From Acanthosoma haemorrhoidale (taxonomy: Eukaryota > Arthropoda > Insecta > Hemiptera > Acanthosomatidae): DNA of 64,000 bases. The notes beneath the pieces were generated by a model, which was given only the letters and a program-made list of their open reading frames with translations, ran no database searches and had not been told where the DNA came from. The translations under genes were made by a program, and so were the position numbers. Position 1 is the first letter of the stretch, and the number at the start of each line of letters is the position of its first letter. This document shows, in pieces, positions 24,608 to 35,830 of the stretch. The stretch is from contig OV884011.1 of assembly GCA_930367205.1 (NCBI GenBank), positions 125,755,910 through 125,819,909 of the forward strand, given 5' to 3'.

Positions 24608-25822
24608 ATCGCTAAGACATTCAACGCCAAGGAGAGACAGGTCAAAGTCACCAAGAAGAAATACATCCAAGCCAAGGGTAATTTAAGTCAAATTTAGTTC
24701 ATGTTATTATTACCTTAAATATTTTTTAAAAATAATTTGCTAATAGAGAAAGGCTAAATTTAGAATAAATTTATAAAATAAATTATAAAAAATTTGCTGG
24801 ACTCTGTGTTATTAGGTGGTAATCAGAAAAATAAGGAAATTGTTGGGTGAGTGATGTCTATAGAGTAAACAATGTGTGTAAACAATAAAATATAATTATT
24901 AATTTATTTACTTAGCTTTGCATAGTTATAATATTCATGGGTAAGGTTCCAACCTTTCAGTTGTGAGCTAGAAAAGGGTAGGAACAAACACATACTTATA
25001 AATACAAATTTTAAAGGGGTAGTAAGTTAGCAAGGGGCCAGAGCCCAAACTAAACTATGTAGCAAAACTAGTGAATTGTATATTAGACTAAAGGCCGGGT
25101 TCTAAAGATTTTTAATTAGCTTTGAAATAAAAAACATATCCTTGATACTTAGCTATATTTACAAAAAAGAAGGACACAAATGAAACATTAACTAATATTT
25201 ACAAAGAAAGAAAAGACGCGGTTATTTTTCATTGTTATCTACAGCCCTGCCATCATCTTGTTCCAATATAGCACCCGTCCTTCTGGCTATATATTCTCTG
25301 CTCACACATTGCAGGAGAATGAGAAAGGGATAAATTAACTAGATACCTGTTCACATCTAATGAGAGAAGTAGGTCTGCACTTGTGCTTATAACCAACAGT
25401 AAGTTAAGTTGTCACACAACAGTAAGTCACTTGTTTTTTTATCTCAACAGCTTTTGTTTGTTTTGCACTTCTTGACAGTAATTGGTGGTGTCACTTTTAG
25501 ATGATCTATAACACCAGTGCAATGCACTGAACAGGGGAGAGGAAATTTCTGCTGACTGGTAATCTTGTCATTTCCAAAACTCGGCACAAGCAAGCTTCTT
25601 CTTTCTTATTTGATAAAAAAATAATCCAAGGCAAAACATTACTGACCAGACGTAGAAATGAGTTGCCTCTGTAGTCAGATGGTACTGAGGAACAAGTGAT
25701 ATCAATGCTAGGCTATTATCTAGCTAGCATTATTTTAGTATTCTAGACCAGATTTATTACTTCTTTATTCAAGTAAGCAGCAATTCATCTTTGATTAGAC
25801 CCATATACATCAGAATAAATTC

Positions 25823-25890
25823 TTAGGATAGCCAGGAATCAAAGCTGGATCTTGGTAAGTAGTAGTCAAGCAGTACTACTACATTGAAAG
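25823..25890 (-). mobile_element. tRNA-derived SINE head, copy 1
   Basis: On the - strand an A-box-like element (tagtagtactg, 25871-25881) and a B-box-like element (ctttgattcc, about 25834-25843) are spaced as in tRNA-derived pol III promoters. They are followed by ggctatcctaag. The copy at 45765-45890 has the same order and the same ggct-tcctaag after its B box, which supports one SINE family. Confidence 0.5.
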
Positions 25891-26415
25891 ACCTCATTGA
25901 AAAAAAAACATTAATAATAACTTATTTATAATATTTAAAAGCCTCCAACAGTTTGGTGCTTTTTTTTTGCAATAGTTACATCCCAAGTGTTAGCCGAAGT
26001 TTACAACAATTAGTTACAGCTTATTAACAAGTATTTTCCAAAGCACTCAAACAGAAATGAAAAGTTATCTATCAAACAAGCTGGATCCAACGAAATCAAA
26101 TTCTATAAACAAGATATTGAGAAGGCCAACAAGTACTAAATGTAACAATAATCTGGTTTTGTCAAAAGCTGGTCTAATGTAACATTCTCTACAAAAAATA
26201 AAGTTGTATACTCTTTAACCTTCCTATCCTTAATTTCTGACTTTCAAACACGATCAGTAAACAAAGCAATTACATGATCATTGTCAAGTATTTAGTGAGT
26301 GATGGAAGGAAGCATGCTAGGCATAAGACTAAATGCTATATAGAATATGTGTCAAGGAGATTCACAGGAATTCTGGAACAAAGAATGCCTTAAGAATCTT
26401 TTCAAAACTTAAGTG

Positions 26416-26636
26416 GGAATGAATATCATCACAAGAAGGGACACAAAAAAAGTAGGTGACATGGCTTTCTAACTGGAACTATATTATTTTACTTAAGAAG
26501 AAAAAAAGGAAGATCTAGCTCAAGATGAAGAGATGACATTGGAGTATAACCAGCATACGACAGGGAGCGTCTACTGATGTCAATTTAAAGAGACTAATGC
26601 CCAAAGATACACTGTTTTCTTTAGAGAAACAAAAAT
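26416..26636 (+). repeat. ~210-bp dispersed repeat, copy 2
   Basis: Same orientation as 20621-20830. It differs by scattered substitutions and a short insertion (agactaatgccc) before the shared actgttttctttag. Each copy is internal to non-coding DNA of the coiled-coil/LRRC51 region. Confidence 0.85.
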
Positions 26637-26642
26637 TATAAA

Positions 26643-26752
26643 TAATTATTATAATTTTAAAATAATAAATAATTATTATAATTTTAAAATAATAAATAAT
26701 TGTTAAAATTTTAAAATAATAAATAATTGTTAAAATTTTAAAATAATTTTTA
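26643..26752. repeat. four tandem 27-bp AT-rich units
   Basis: The unit aaataattattataattttaaaataat, shown here in spaced form as aaataatta ttataattt taaaataat, occurs twice. It is followed by two copies carrying the variant aaataattgttaaaatttt. The array directly follows the 210-bp repeat. Confidence 0.85.
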
Positions 26753-27389
26753 CATACATTTTCTCATTTCGATGAACTTCAGTTTTATTCTCAGTGCAAC
26801 CTGTTATTTATTTTGTGCTTCATTTTTTTTTTTTATTTATGAATGTAATAGTTTAATGTAATACAGTTTTATTTTCAATATAATTAGTGTAAACAATATT
26901 AAAGCAAGATAAGAAAAACTATTATTATTCTAAATATATCATTTTCACCTTGAGTAGATTAAAGTGCAATGATCGACAATATAAGGTTTACAGTTAAATT
27001 TTATAATTTATATTATACAAATGGTGGAATAATGTTATAAAATAACATTATAATCACTTATTAAAATCATATTATGAAATATAAAAACAGGGTTATAGCA
27101 TTTATTTACTAATACTAAACTAGAAAACCTCTTGACATTTTGTTTTTTTTTATCCAAATATGAAATGAAACAAAAATACTATGTTTGAGACAAGCAAATT
27201 ATGAATGTGAATAAAGTCAAATTTTTAAGTAACACACTAAATGAACGAATAAATTAATAATTGTAAAGGTGTAAAAACATACAATATTAAGGGTAGTTGT
27301 TAGTTACGCCAGTGAGACATTAATCCTGACCCAAGAAAATAAGAGGAAGCTGTAGGTATCAATGAAAAAATCCTTCAAGAAATGTTTAG

Positions 27390-27835
27390 TCCAGAGTGAG
27401 TAACTAATAATGTGGGATTTCAGTGTTTTTTGTGTCAGATGGATGGGCCACTTAGAGAAAATTTAGTATGGAAGGAAACCGGTGAAGCTACTGCATAGCC
27501 AACCAGGAGGCCAAGTAAAATAGGAAGACATTAACTGAGCTGACTTAATGCTGTGGTACAAATCCTGCAAGGGATGGAAATCAGAATATGTAGACGATTT
27601 ATACAGGGAAAGGCTAGGTTGAGGAGGCTCTTCAAGGGCTACAACAGCATAGAATATTAACGATGTAAATGTTCAATGGGGTTGTCATTCAATTTCTTTC
27701 TGTCTTTCTAAGTTTTGCCAATATTTCGCTAGATATAAACATTTACTCCTAGAAAATTTTCAAGGCAGAAATTAGGGGGACCTGAGTGGTGTTATTTTTG
27801 AAATCAATAAAATGATGATGAAGAAATTATAATTT
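27390..27835 (+). mobile_element. degenerate RTE/CR1-like non-LTR 3' end
   Basis: Frame-broken text around 27440-27620 resembles the C-terminal signature W-M-G-H-L ... R-R-P-S-K found downstream of RT in endonuclease-RT elements. The segment ends at about 27810-27830 in aaaatgatgatgaagaaa, the kind of short repeat tail used by RTE-type elements. No intact frame remains. Confidence 0.4.
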
Positions 27836-28013
27836 ATGACCAAAATCATTTAGCCTTATTGTTATTTTTTAAACATTCAATAAATAAACTATGTTTATCT
27901 GGTCTTCTAGGGAAAACAATTTATTATAAAATGTAACATTGATAAAGGCAATTCTAAAACAAAATTTACTTCATAATCATATGTATCATTAATCTGTAAT
28001 TTATTTGTGCTAG

Positions 28014-28085
28014 GAAAACAGAAATGAAATGCAGGCATTGGGTGTTGATCACCAAGGAAATAAGGAAAGGCCTAAATCCCCAAGG
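28014..28085 (+). CDS. LRRC51: LRRC51 exon 1 (coding from ATG 28029)
   Basis: The exon follows acceptor tgctag and ends at AGG|gtaagc in phase 0. The in-frame ATG at 28029 gives a 19-residue N-terminal part, about as long as expected ahead of the conserved PPLDFSF block. The frame is also open upstream to the acceptor, so the true first exon may lie further 5'. Confidence 0.65.
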
Positions 28086-31000
28086 GTAAGCTGCAGAGTA
28101 TTATGCTTTATAGTTAAACAAGACAATGTAAAATATCACTTTGTTCTTTTACTCTGTCTTGATTAATTCACCTGCTCAAATTAAAACGCCATTTTACTTA
28201 ATATAAAATTACATACTGCCGGAGTTATAAGTATTGGTTAAAAATTATTATTTTTTGTAAGAAATGTTTTTCTTTTTGAAATTGGTACATTCTTCCAACT
28301 AAAGCATTTGTTGGGCAAAAAAAACTTAACTACATTGTGTAATATTTACCTACAAAAAGTATTGTTTGGGCCTGCTGTCTTCATAGCCTCATTTACTTTA
28401 TGTCTAAGGATTACTCCCATCATTACTATTTATTGCATAATCCAAACCAACAGTCATTTTAATTATTATTCTGTTGCTCAACAATTTTGTCTGTTGTTGT
28501 TTTTTGAACAAATCAACAGGAATCGTATTTACATTGATATTTGTGGAATAAATATTTATTCTATATGTTATTTAATAAGGATAGAAAAGTAGAGAAACTA
28601 CAGAAAGAGAGGGCCCATCATAGTAGCTATTATTAATAAATGATAAGGCAGAGGTATTTCCCAGCAATGGGAAATAAGTCAGACCACTGGCAAGACGTGG
28701 ATGGACTCCCTGGAACAAAATAGAATAGAGAGGAGTTATAAAAGTACAAAAAGAATTGTTTAAAAGATAAAAAAGTTGTATATATAATATAAACAATTTC
28801 TATTGTTGCTCCCGAAACTTTGTCTTTTGGAATAGCTTTAAAATTCATTATTTTTTAATTATTACCCTCTTTAATGTCTCTCCAACAATAGGAGAAAATT
28901 TAAACAAGAGTGATATAACAAGCATTTAAGAGTTTCATTAGAGAACTTCCAGTCAGCTGACCAGGAAACAGGATCCTGTAAGAAATGTTTTTCTTTTTGA
29001 AATTGGTACATTCTTCCAACTAAAGGCATTTGCTGGGCAAAAAACCCTTGGATCTCATCTTGAATATTCAAACCAGCTCTCTGACAGATTTAACTCTATT
29101 ATATGAAATTAAACCTGATTAGCTAAGATTATTATTAATTTACTTGGATTTTGGAATACACAAAATCCAGGACATCTCAATTATTCATTTTGAGTGCACT
29201 AAGTCCTTGTTGGTAAAAAAGAGTTAATTTTTATCAAACATATAGTTTTCAGTAATCATGTTGAGAAGCATTCTCCAAAAAAAACAACAGATACACTAGG
29301 TATTTTTAAACTGATAACTATTTTTTTTCCTATAGCAGATATATATAACCTTATTATTATTTTTATTGAACAGGAGAGGGCAAAACCTGTGGTAGTATCA
29401 CACGCTGATCAGCAGGGACCACCTTTGGATTTCTCTTTCAAAAATATAGAGACTTTGGAGAGTTTAAAAACTGAAAAACCAAGGAAAGGGACAAAAAATT
29501 ACAAGAAAAGTAAGGAAGGGAAATATTCTTGTGTTTCACTGAGACTCAATAATAATTATCTTCAACATATTGGCGGCATTCATTCAATTGTTCTTGATGT
29601 AAGGAATTTCTGACAGAATAGATATCTATTATAACCTAACTGCTATTATAACTATCTATTATTATTATAAAATCTAATATAACTGCTTTGGAATACATAA
29701 TTGTCTTTTTAACCTCTTGTTACTCCATTCTTTATATCTTACGTCATTACCAGGACACTCAATAAGCATAAGTTCAAAATACAAATGAGTCCTGTGAGTG
29801 GATCAATAGCCTCGTAATTGTTGAGAAGCTTGACTCTTCTTTGCGTTTATGTACAGAACCTTAAAAATTTAAACAAATTTTTAGTTAGAGATTATGAAAA
29901 ACCCACTATGGAGGAAGTTAGTTTAAAACTTGCCAAAAAGAGTCACGTTTGCTTATTTCATTTGAAACATCATGAAACAACACCAACTCTGTCTGGACGA
30001 TGAGCCCAGTAAGCGCTTCTGTTTCAGTGCCACATTTGGAGTATATTACTATTTGCGAGTCCCTTCTGGACTTTCAGAAATTAACATTTAAATACTTCGG
30101 TCATATAAAAAATGTTGTCTATTTTGATGACATTCTGTGTTTTTCCAATTCAGGAGAGGAACTTTTGTTTCTTGAAAGCCACAGTTGATGAACTGATATC
30201 CATTGCAAGAAACTACATCAAGCTTAGTACTGAGAAAATTCAATATTTTGTAAACATGATAAAATATCTAGGATTTGCATTCACTAATGTGATAGTAATG
30301 TGAATACTAATGTGATAGTATTCACAGTATAAATAAAATTGATGTTATTATTAACACCAACAAACAAAAACTTGTCCAGCTGGCCTTCAATGGTGAGAAG
30401 TTTGAAAGAATTTGTCAATACCATATCTCCCAAACTGGCTCATAGGAACTAATTGAATCTGTCCACACATCCAAGAATGATGTCCATAAAGGTTTCCTTG
30501 CAGATGTTTATTCCTGAAGGAAAAAAAATAACCGAGAAATATTTCAGAAGTAGGAACAGTCTATTTCTTATTAGGATCATTAAGTTCAAGGTTATCCTGG
30601 CTATAATGGCCAAAGAAATTAATTATTTTTCATTTTATTTATAGTTTACTGTTTGTGACAATGTAAAAAGAAAAATATTAAAATTCACTATTAGTATAAA
30701 AATACATGTTTTTATGTGGAATTCTGCAACACTGTGTTTTATGACATTTTCCGAGTAAGGTTCCAGAGCTAACTAAGACTTGTCTAAAACTTAACCTTGG
30801 CCCGTCACGAACTGTGAAGATATAAAGGTATTTTTATTAGCTGATAAAGTGATGTTTTCTAATGTCTTCTCCAGATACTTGAGACTCCAGAAAAGTTGAC
30901 ATGGCTCGACCTTTCCTTCAATCGCCTGACGTCAATCCCAGCCGAGATAACAGCGCTTTGTTCATTGAAAATAATTTATCTCCATGGGAACCATCTTGTA

Positions 31001-31990
31001 GATTTAGCCGCAGTTTTAAGACCTCTGAAGTAAGTTGATGGTATTTTAAATTTGTATTGCTTCAATGTTAACTCAAATTGTTTTAAAATACTACATTGGT
31101 TTGTCTGAAAGACACAGACCAACTCTAAGAATTGGTGCCTTTAATCAATTCCTCAAACAGTTGGTTTGTTTCCTCCTTTATCTCTCCCACAACTACATAG
31201 ATTCACAAAACCCTTGGCTTGTTTCTGAGAGAAATCACACATTTAGTCCCAACAATATAAGCACTGCCTTTTACATACATTGTACTGGCCACATTCCATC
31301 TTATACATACCGGAACTGTCAGCAAGGGTAACCAGTCTCTATTTGTAGGTGCGTGATTGGAGCATATGCTATAATAATAATATATAATAGAAAACATTTA
31401 TCTTATTATATTTCATCAAGATGAAATATATGAAGTGCACCATTTATTAGTAATGTCTATTTTGTTTGTTACATTTGCTTCACTTCCCTCTTGATATTAG
31501 AAGTGATTTTAGGAATGATGGTTTTAGAGGTAGTGGCCGTAGACCAATCTACCTACAATTTGAATCATGAGTACTGCAATTTTGAAATAGCAAAACAAAG
31601 TCATAGTAAACATTTAAAATTGCAGGCATCAACGACCCTTGTGGTTGAGATGCGTTAAACAAAAAAAAAAAATTAAAATCAAAATACATTTCTACTGCAC
31701 TAGTGTAAACTTGTGATAATCAAGGTAAAAAATAGGAAACATCCTACTACCTAATAATCAAGAAAAAAATTTTCATATTGAAAAAAAAAAACATTTTTTT
31801 AAAATACAAATATTATTGCAGGATGTTGGATGGACTTTACTCCCTCACAATGCATGGGAATCCAGTGGAAGAGAGGGATAACTACAGGTTCAAAGTAATG
31901 GCCCATCTTCCTCATTTGAAGACATTAGACTTCAACAAAATTACCTCTGCAGATCGCAAAAAAGCCGAAAGTATGAAGAAAAAACACTAA
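28029..31990 (+). CDS. LRRC51: leucine-rich repeat-containing protein 51, 4 coding exons
   Basis: Exons 28029-28085, 29374-29598, 30875-31029 and 31822-31990 join in phases 0, 0 and 2 to give about 201 residues (human LRRC51 has about 192). Conserved blocks in order: PPLDFSF, RKGTKNYKKSKEGK, SLRLNNNYL, the LRR segments TWLDLSFNRLTSIP and KIIYLHGNHL, then SLTMHGNPVEERDNYR, and the C-terminal cap HLPHLKTLDFNKITSADR with a Lys-rich end. LRR proteins of this type are protein-interaction scaffolds; LRRC51 is associated with ciliated and flagellated cells (family knowledge). All four exons have clean GT-AG junctions. Introns carry a Gypsy RT relic and repeats. An AATAAA lies at about 32124. Confidence 0.9.
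28255..28322 (+). repeat. ~68-bp direct repeat, copy 1
   Basis: It begins tgtaagaaatgtttttc and includes gaaattggtacattcttcc. It recurs at 28977-29045 at over 90 percent identity by eye. Both lie in the first intron of LRRC51. Confidence 0.9.
28977..29045 (+). repeat. ~68-bp direct repeat, copy 2
   Basis: Partner of 28255-28322, about 720 bp apart in the same orientation. The differences are single bases (gcatttgt versus ggcatttgc). Confidence 0.9.
29374..29598 (+). CDS. LRRC51: LRRC51 exon 2
   Basis: 75 codons between acceptor ttgaacag and donor GAT|gtaagg, phase 0 at both ends. It carries the PPLDFSF and SLRLNNNYL blocks that identify the family. Confidence 0.92.
29820..30560 (+). pseudogene. 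Ty3/Gypsy reverse transcriptase fragment
   Basis: Frame-broken RT in domain order: VRDYEKPTMEEVSLKLA..K (domain 1-2), then HIKNVVYFDDILCFSN with the catalytic Y-x-D-D region reduced to YFDD, then IKYLGFAF, and TPTNK...MVRSLKEFVNTISP. Stops and frameshifts interrupt it. It lies in sense orientation in the LRRC51 intron between exons 2 and 3. Confidence 0.75.
30875..31029 (+). CDS. LRRC51: LRRC51 exon 3
   Basis: 155 bases after acceptor tctccag, ending CTGAA|gtaagt in phase 2. It encodes two leucine-rich repeats (TWLDLSFNRL and KIIYLHGNHL). A partial copy of this exon start lies at 32333-32396. Confidence 0.93.
31822..31990 (+). CDS. LRRC51: LRRC51 exon 4 (terminal)
   Basis: It follows acceptor attgcag, completes a Lys codon and runs 56 codons to TAA. 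It carries SLTMHGNPVEE and the LRR C-terminal cap, ending in a basic tail. Confidence 0.93.
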
Positions 31991-32123
31991 TCACCATGCC
32001 TCATACATTTTACTTACATATTCACATGCAAAAAAAAAAAAAAAACTAATAAGTTATTACACTGTGCAACACAATGTGATAATAATTGTGTGACAAATTA
32101 TTATCGCTAAAATGTGTTAATCA

Positions 32124-32129
32124 AATAAA
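32124..32129 (+). terminator. LRRC51: candidate LRRC51 polyadenylation signal
   Basis: AATAAA, about 135 bases after the LRRC51 stop codon. A second AATAAA occurs near 32284. Confidence 0.5.
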
Positions 32130-32325
32130 TTATTATATAGCTAGAGAAACTGTTAGTCCAGCTTAACGTACACTTATCAACTTAAGATTATTGTTATTTA
32201 TCTCTATATTTTGAGAAATGTGATTATTTATTATAAAGGAATACCTATGTTATGTTGAAAAAATATTCATGAAAACAGGCTCTAATAAAAGACAATTTAC
32301 GTTATTTGTCAATACTTGATGCAAG

Positions 32326-32396
32326 TGATTTTTTCTAATGTCTTCTCCAGATACTTGAGATATCAGAAAGGTGGCATGGCTTGACGACCTTTCCTG
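32326..32396 (+). repeat. partial duplicate of LRRC51 exon 3 with its splice acceptor
   Basis: The sequence aagtgattttttctaatg, then tcttctccagatacttgaga, repeats 30846-30915: the pyrimidine tract, AG acceptor and about 37 bases of exon 3. Differences are few (gatatcag for gactccag, ggtggc for agttgac). Exon sequence stops after gacctttcct. Confidence 0.88.
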
Positions 32397-32399
32397 CCT

Positions 32400-33290
32400 A
32401 ATCTTAAAATTGGGTTAAATTAGCAGTTGAATAAAATAAAATAATATTTTAAGGGAAGCGTCTGTACTCCACTAATGGATTGTATGAATTTAAACTTATT
32501 TTTCAATTTACTAACTATAATATTTCTGGGTATAGGAATAGCCAACCTATGGAATCCATCAATTAATATATTATAACTTGAAACACTGTTTTTTTTCTTT
32601 TAATGTTGTGTGTATATTAAACCAGATTCACTGCATAATCCAAAATAAGTCTCACATTTGACAATTGAAAATATACATTTCTATGACTCTAAAGATAGTC
32701 ATAAGAATAAAGCACTTAATTAGAGTTGTATGACTGATTAGGAAATAGTAAATTGTCATACTTATTAGTTTTTATTAATAAATAGACATAAATAATAGTA
32801 AGTAAAATATGCTTGAAAATAATTTTTTTAATTATATATTGAATATTGTTATCAAAAATAAAAATAAAATAAAGGAAATTATTATATGAATATTTACCAA
32901 CCATATTTATTAGGTTATATACTCCCTTAAAAAGATAGTGACATGGTCAGCTCAAGTCACAGGGTTATCTCTATAATTTAGCAGATCTGCACAATATCAA
33001 ATGTCTTATGCTCTCGTATACCTCCGGACATTGCAAGAAATGAAGTTTAATCAAGAAGGGGGGGGGTGATAAATCCTAGTCCTAACTCTTAAAAAATTAA
33101 AACCATAAACTGAATTATATTCCTTTCTATTAGATCTTTTTTTCTAGCTATATCATTTTGAGAAAAAAGTAAATTTTTTTCTGCCAAAAATATACTATTT
33201 TCGCAACAGGTAATCACATTCTTAATGGGTTCATTATAACAATTGGTTATAATTTAATTAAATAAGTTAGCATATATCCCTTAACTGATG
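32400..33290. other. AT-rich intergenic DNA, nothing recognised
   Basis: No coding or repeat structure was identified. A G-run lies at about 33058-33067. Confidence 0.45.
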
Positions 33291-34065
33291 TATGTGGTAA
33301 AGTTTTTGTAGTACCGGGTTTTAACGGTCGGACTGTTGAAAGCAACTTTTCCCCAGTCAGTATGTGAAGTGTCATCACTGGAGTACATTCTGTTCTGCTG
33401 GTGTTAATTTATTTGTGACAGTTGTTTTGCTTCCTGTGGCCTACAAGGATGATGTTATAGGGAAAACTCAAGTGTTTGAGTGGTTTTCCTATTTTCAAAT
33501 GTCAATTAATGATCAACCTCGTTCTGAACGTTCTTCGACGACCAGAACCAACAAGAATGTTGGAAAAATTCGCGAAATTGTCCTGGAAGATCAACGATGA
33601 ACCATCAAAAAAGTTTTGGAGAAATCGGGAGTTCAGTACAGCGAATTTTAAGTGAAGATTTGGCAGTGAAAAAGGTGACCACGACAACGGTCCCTCTCAC
33701 ACACTCTGTGCACTGATTTTTGAATAAAAATTGTATGACCACTGTGCCCCATCATCCTCCCTATTCACCCAATCTAGCCCCCTTTGATTTCTTTTTACTC
33801 CCCCGAATAAAAAGAGACATGAAAGGAAAGCGTTTTGCGGACGTTAAAGAAGTAAAGACAAAAATAAAGAGGCTCTGTCTGGCATCACAAAAGAGGACTT
33901 TAAAAAATGCTTCTAACTTTGGAATAAAAGATTGGACTAGTGTATTGACTCCAATGGAGATTACATTGAAGGAGATTAAAGGATTTTTGTAAAAAAATTA
34001 AATAAATCACTTTGTACAAAAATAGTTCGGTTTCTTTTGGGTATGTCCTCATATGTTAGATTTAC
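33290..34065 (+). mobile_element. mariner transposon with internal deletion
   Basis: The first part encodes the DNA-binding half of a mariner transposase: KTQVFEWFSYF, then RSERSSTTRTNKNVGKIREI, then (other frame) SVQRILSEDLAVKKV. It jumps directly to the C-terminal catalytic part: HDNGPSHT at 33680-33703 and MTTVPHHPPYSPNLAPFDFF ending near 33992. The region between, which normally holds the first catalytic aspartate, is missing. The 3' end (gttcggtttcttttgggta, about 34026-34050) resembles a mariner terminal repeat; the matching 5' end was not found. The element cannot encode active transposase. Confidence 0.85.
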
Positions 34066-35119
34066 AGGTGTACAATTAGCAATAGAGAATTTTGATGCAA
34101 TGATTCAATTGCTTAAATCAAATGATAAAGTTCATGAAAATTATATAAATAAATTGTCAAACTTTATAAAGATTAAGAAATAAAGGATATCTCAAAAATT
34201 GAAGACCCCCCCAGCCATTCCACTATATGACCGATCTGGTGTTAACAGCTGTGTAAGCAGGGAAAACACACCAAATGACTTTATATATATATATTTATAA
34301 TAAAGACTAGAAAACAGAAATGAAATGTGTCTGTATTCACCTAAAAATAAGTCTCACGAAAGTGAATCCCTTTCCCCCTTCTCCTGGCCACAGCCTTGAG
34401 ACTTGAATAGCCCTATTACTATTAATGGATATTTTTTTAAAAGTATTGGAAATTATTATATTTATGAGAGTATCCACTTGAGGTCTTTTATTTCTTAATC
34501 CTTTTTTAAAAATTTTTTTAATATTACGTAATTTTTAGTTCGTGGTGATATTAGTGTAGTGATATTAAGTGTATTAGTGGATATTAGTGTTAAATAATTT
34601 TATTATTTTATATAAGTGATTGGCTTATTACATCAATATTGTCTTGATTATACTTTTTTCTTAAAATCTTTTAAGCTATATCTTTTCATTTAAGAAATAT
34701 ATCTATTCTTGACAATTTATTTGATATTTTTTTTTAAAAGCTTATGTCACCATTGACCAAAGCACAATTGATAAGTTTTAATTTATTTTAATTCATTGCT
34801 TTGTTAAGATTTAATGTAACAATTACTGGCATTTAAGCTGCAAAAATAAATGTTATGAATGAGAACCTTATTGCCCAATAAGGGAGATTGTAATTTTATC
34901 ACAATAAACATTAAAAAAATGGACTTTAAGAGAACCGAAATGATTTTTTCGATTCGCTTTACAATTCAGCAAAAAGTTTAAAAACAAAAATTATTGAAAC
35001 TTACATTCCAGAAAAGAGTTGGTGCAAAATAAAAAAATATGCCTGATAAAAAGCTACTGATGATTTGTTTGCCCTTAATGAAAGTGCATTACTAAAAAAA
35101 TAAATCAGTGAAGTTATAG

Positions 35120-35830
35120 ATATAATACTATTGTATATATAATGATACTGTATACAAAGATAAATTTACTGCTTTGCAAGAGGTCGCAAACAACTTTAGG
35201 CCACGCTTCAAATGGGCCGCTAGATGATCTTAAACGATGTGCAACAGACCTACCATTGAAAAAAAATACCATATATCCAAATCTAGACATAGCATTAAGG
35301 ATTTTCATAACACTGCCTGTAATGTTGTATGTAACCTCTTTAACTACAGTTTCCTACAAACTTTTGTTTATCAAATTAATAATTGTAAAATCATACCTTC
35401 ACTCTTCTATTGGACAAGAGCGATTAACAAACATGTCTATAATAACAATTGAAAAAGTTGTAGCCACAATATTAAATTATGACGATATAATATATGTGTT
35501 TGCAAATGATAAAGCGAGAAAAATTACTTTATAAAATATGCAGAACTGTTTTATTGTTTTAACATATACCTATGTTTTGTATTTCTTATATTTTGTCGTC
35601 ATTGAATATGAATAAAAATTTGTTCTTATTTATGCTATAGGTTATTTATTCATACAAATACCTTGACAAATATAATATTGTACATACAGGCAATTCATTT
35701 CGAGGAGTTTAATAGTATTTACTATATTGCATTTAGTAAAATTTAACTTCTTACATTAAAATTTTTAATGTTCTTTGTCGTTATTAGGTTACGGGGAGGC
35801 ACCAGTTAGACACTTGCCACACTGTACCCA
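35120..35830 (+). mobile_element. hAT transposon 3' end with hAT dimerisation domain
   Basis: The frame at 35142-35534 ends in a hAT C-terminal dimerisation region: IALRIFITLPV, then KSYLHSSIGQERLTNMSII, then LNYDDIIYVFANDKARKITL and stop. The usual ...SCERSFSKLK... part is disrupted. The 3' UTR runs to about 35820 and ends in ttaggttacggggaggcacc. Related 3' ends occur at 36178-36490 (same strand) and 36720-37285 (opposite strand). Confidence 0.8.

Noticed and set aside
15951..31990. One fused gene covering the coiled-coil exons and the LRRC51 exons
   Set aside because: The only donor after the TGA (phase 1 at about 24679) would put the 28014 exon into a frame that stops at once, and skipping that exon puts 29374 out of the LRR frame. 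LRRC51 also has a suitable in-frame ATG at 28029.
35142..35534. 130-codon frame as a host gene
   Set aside because: Its C-terminus is a hAT transposase dimerisation region and related ends recur nearby in both orientations.
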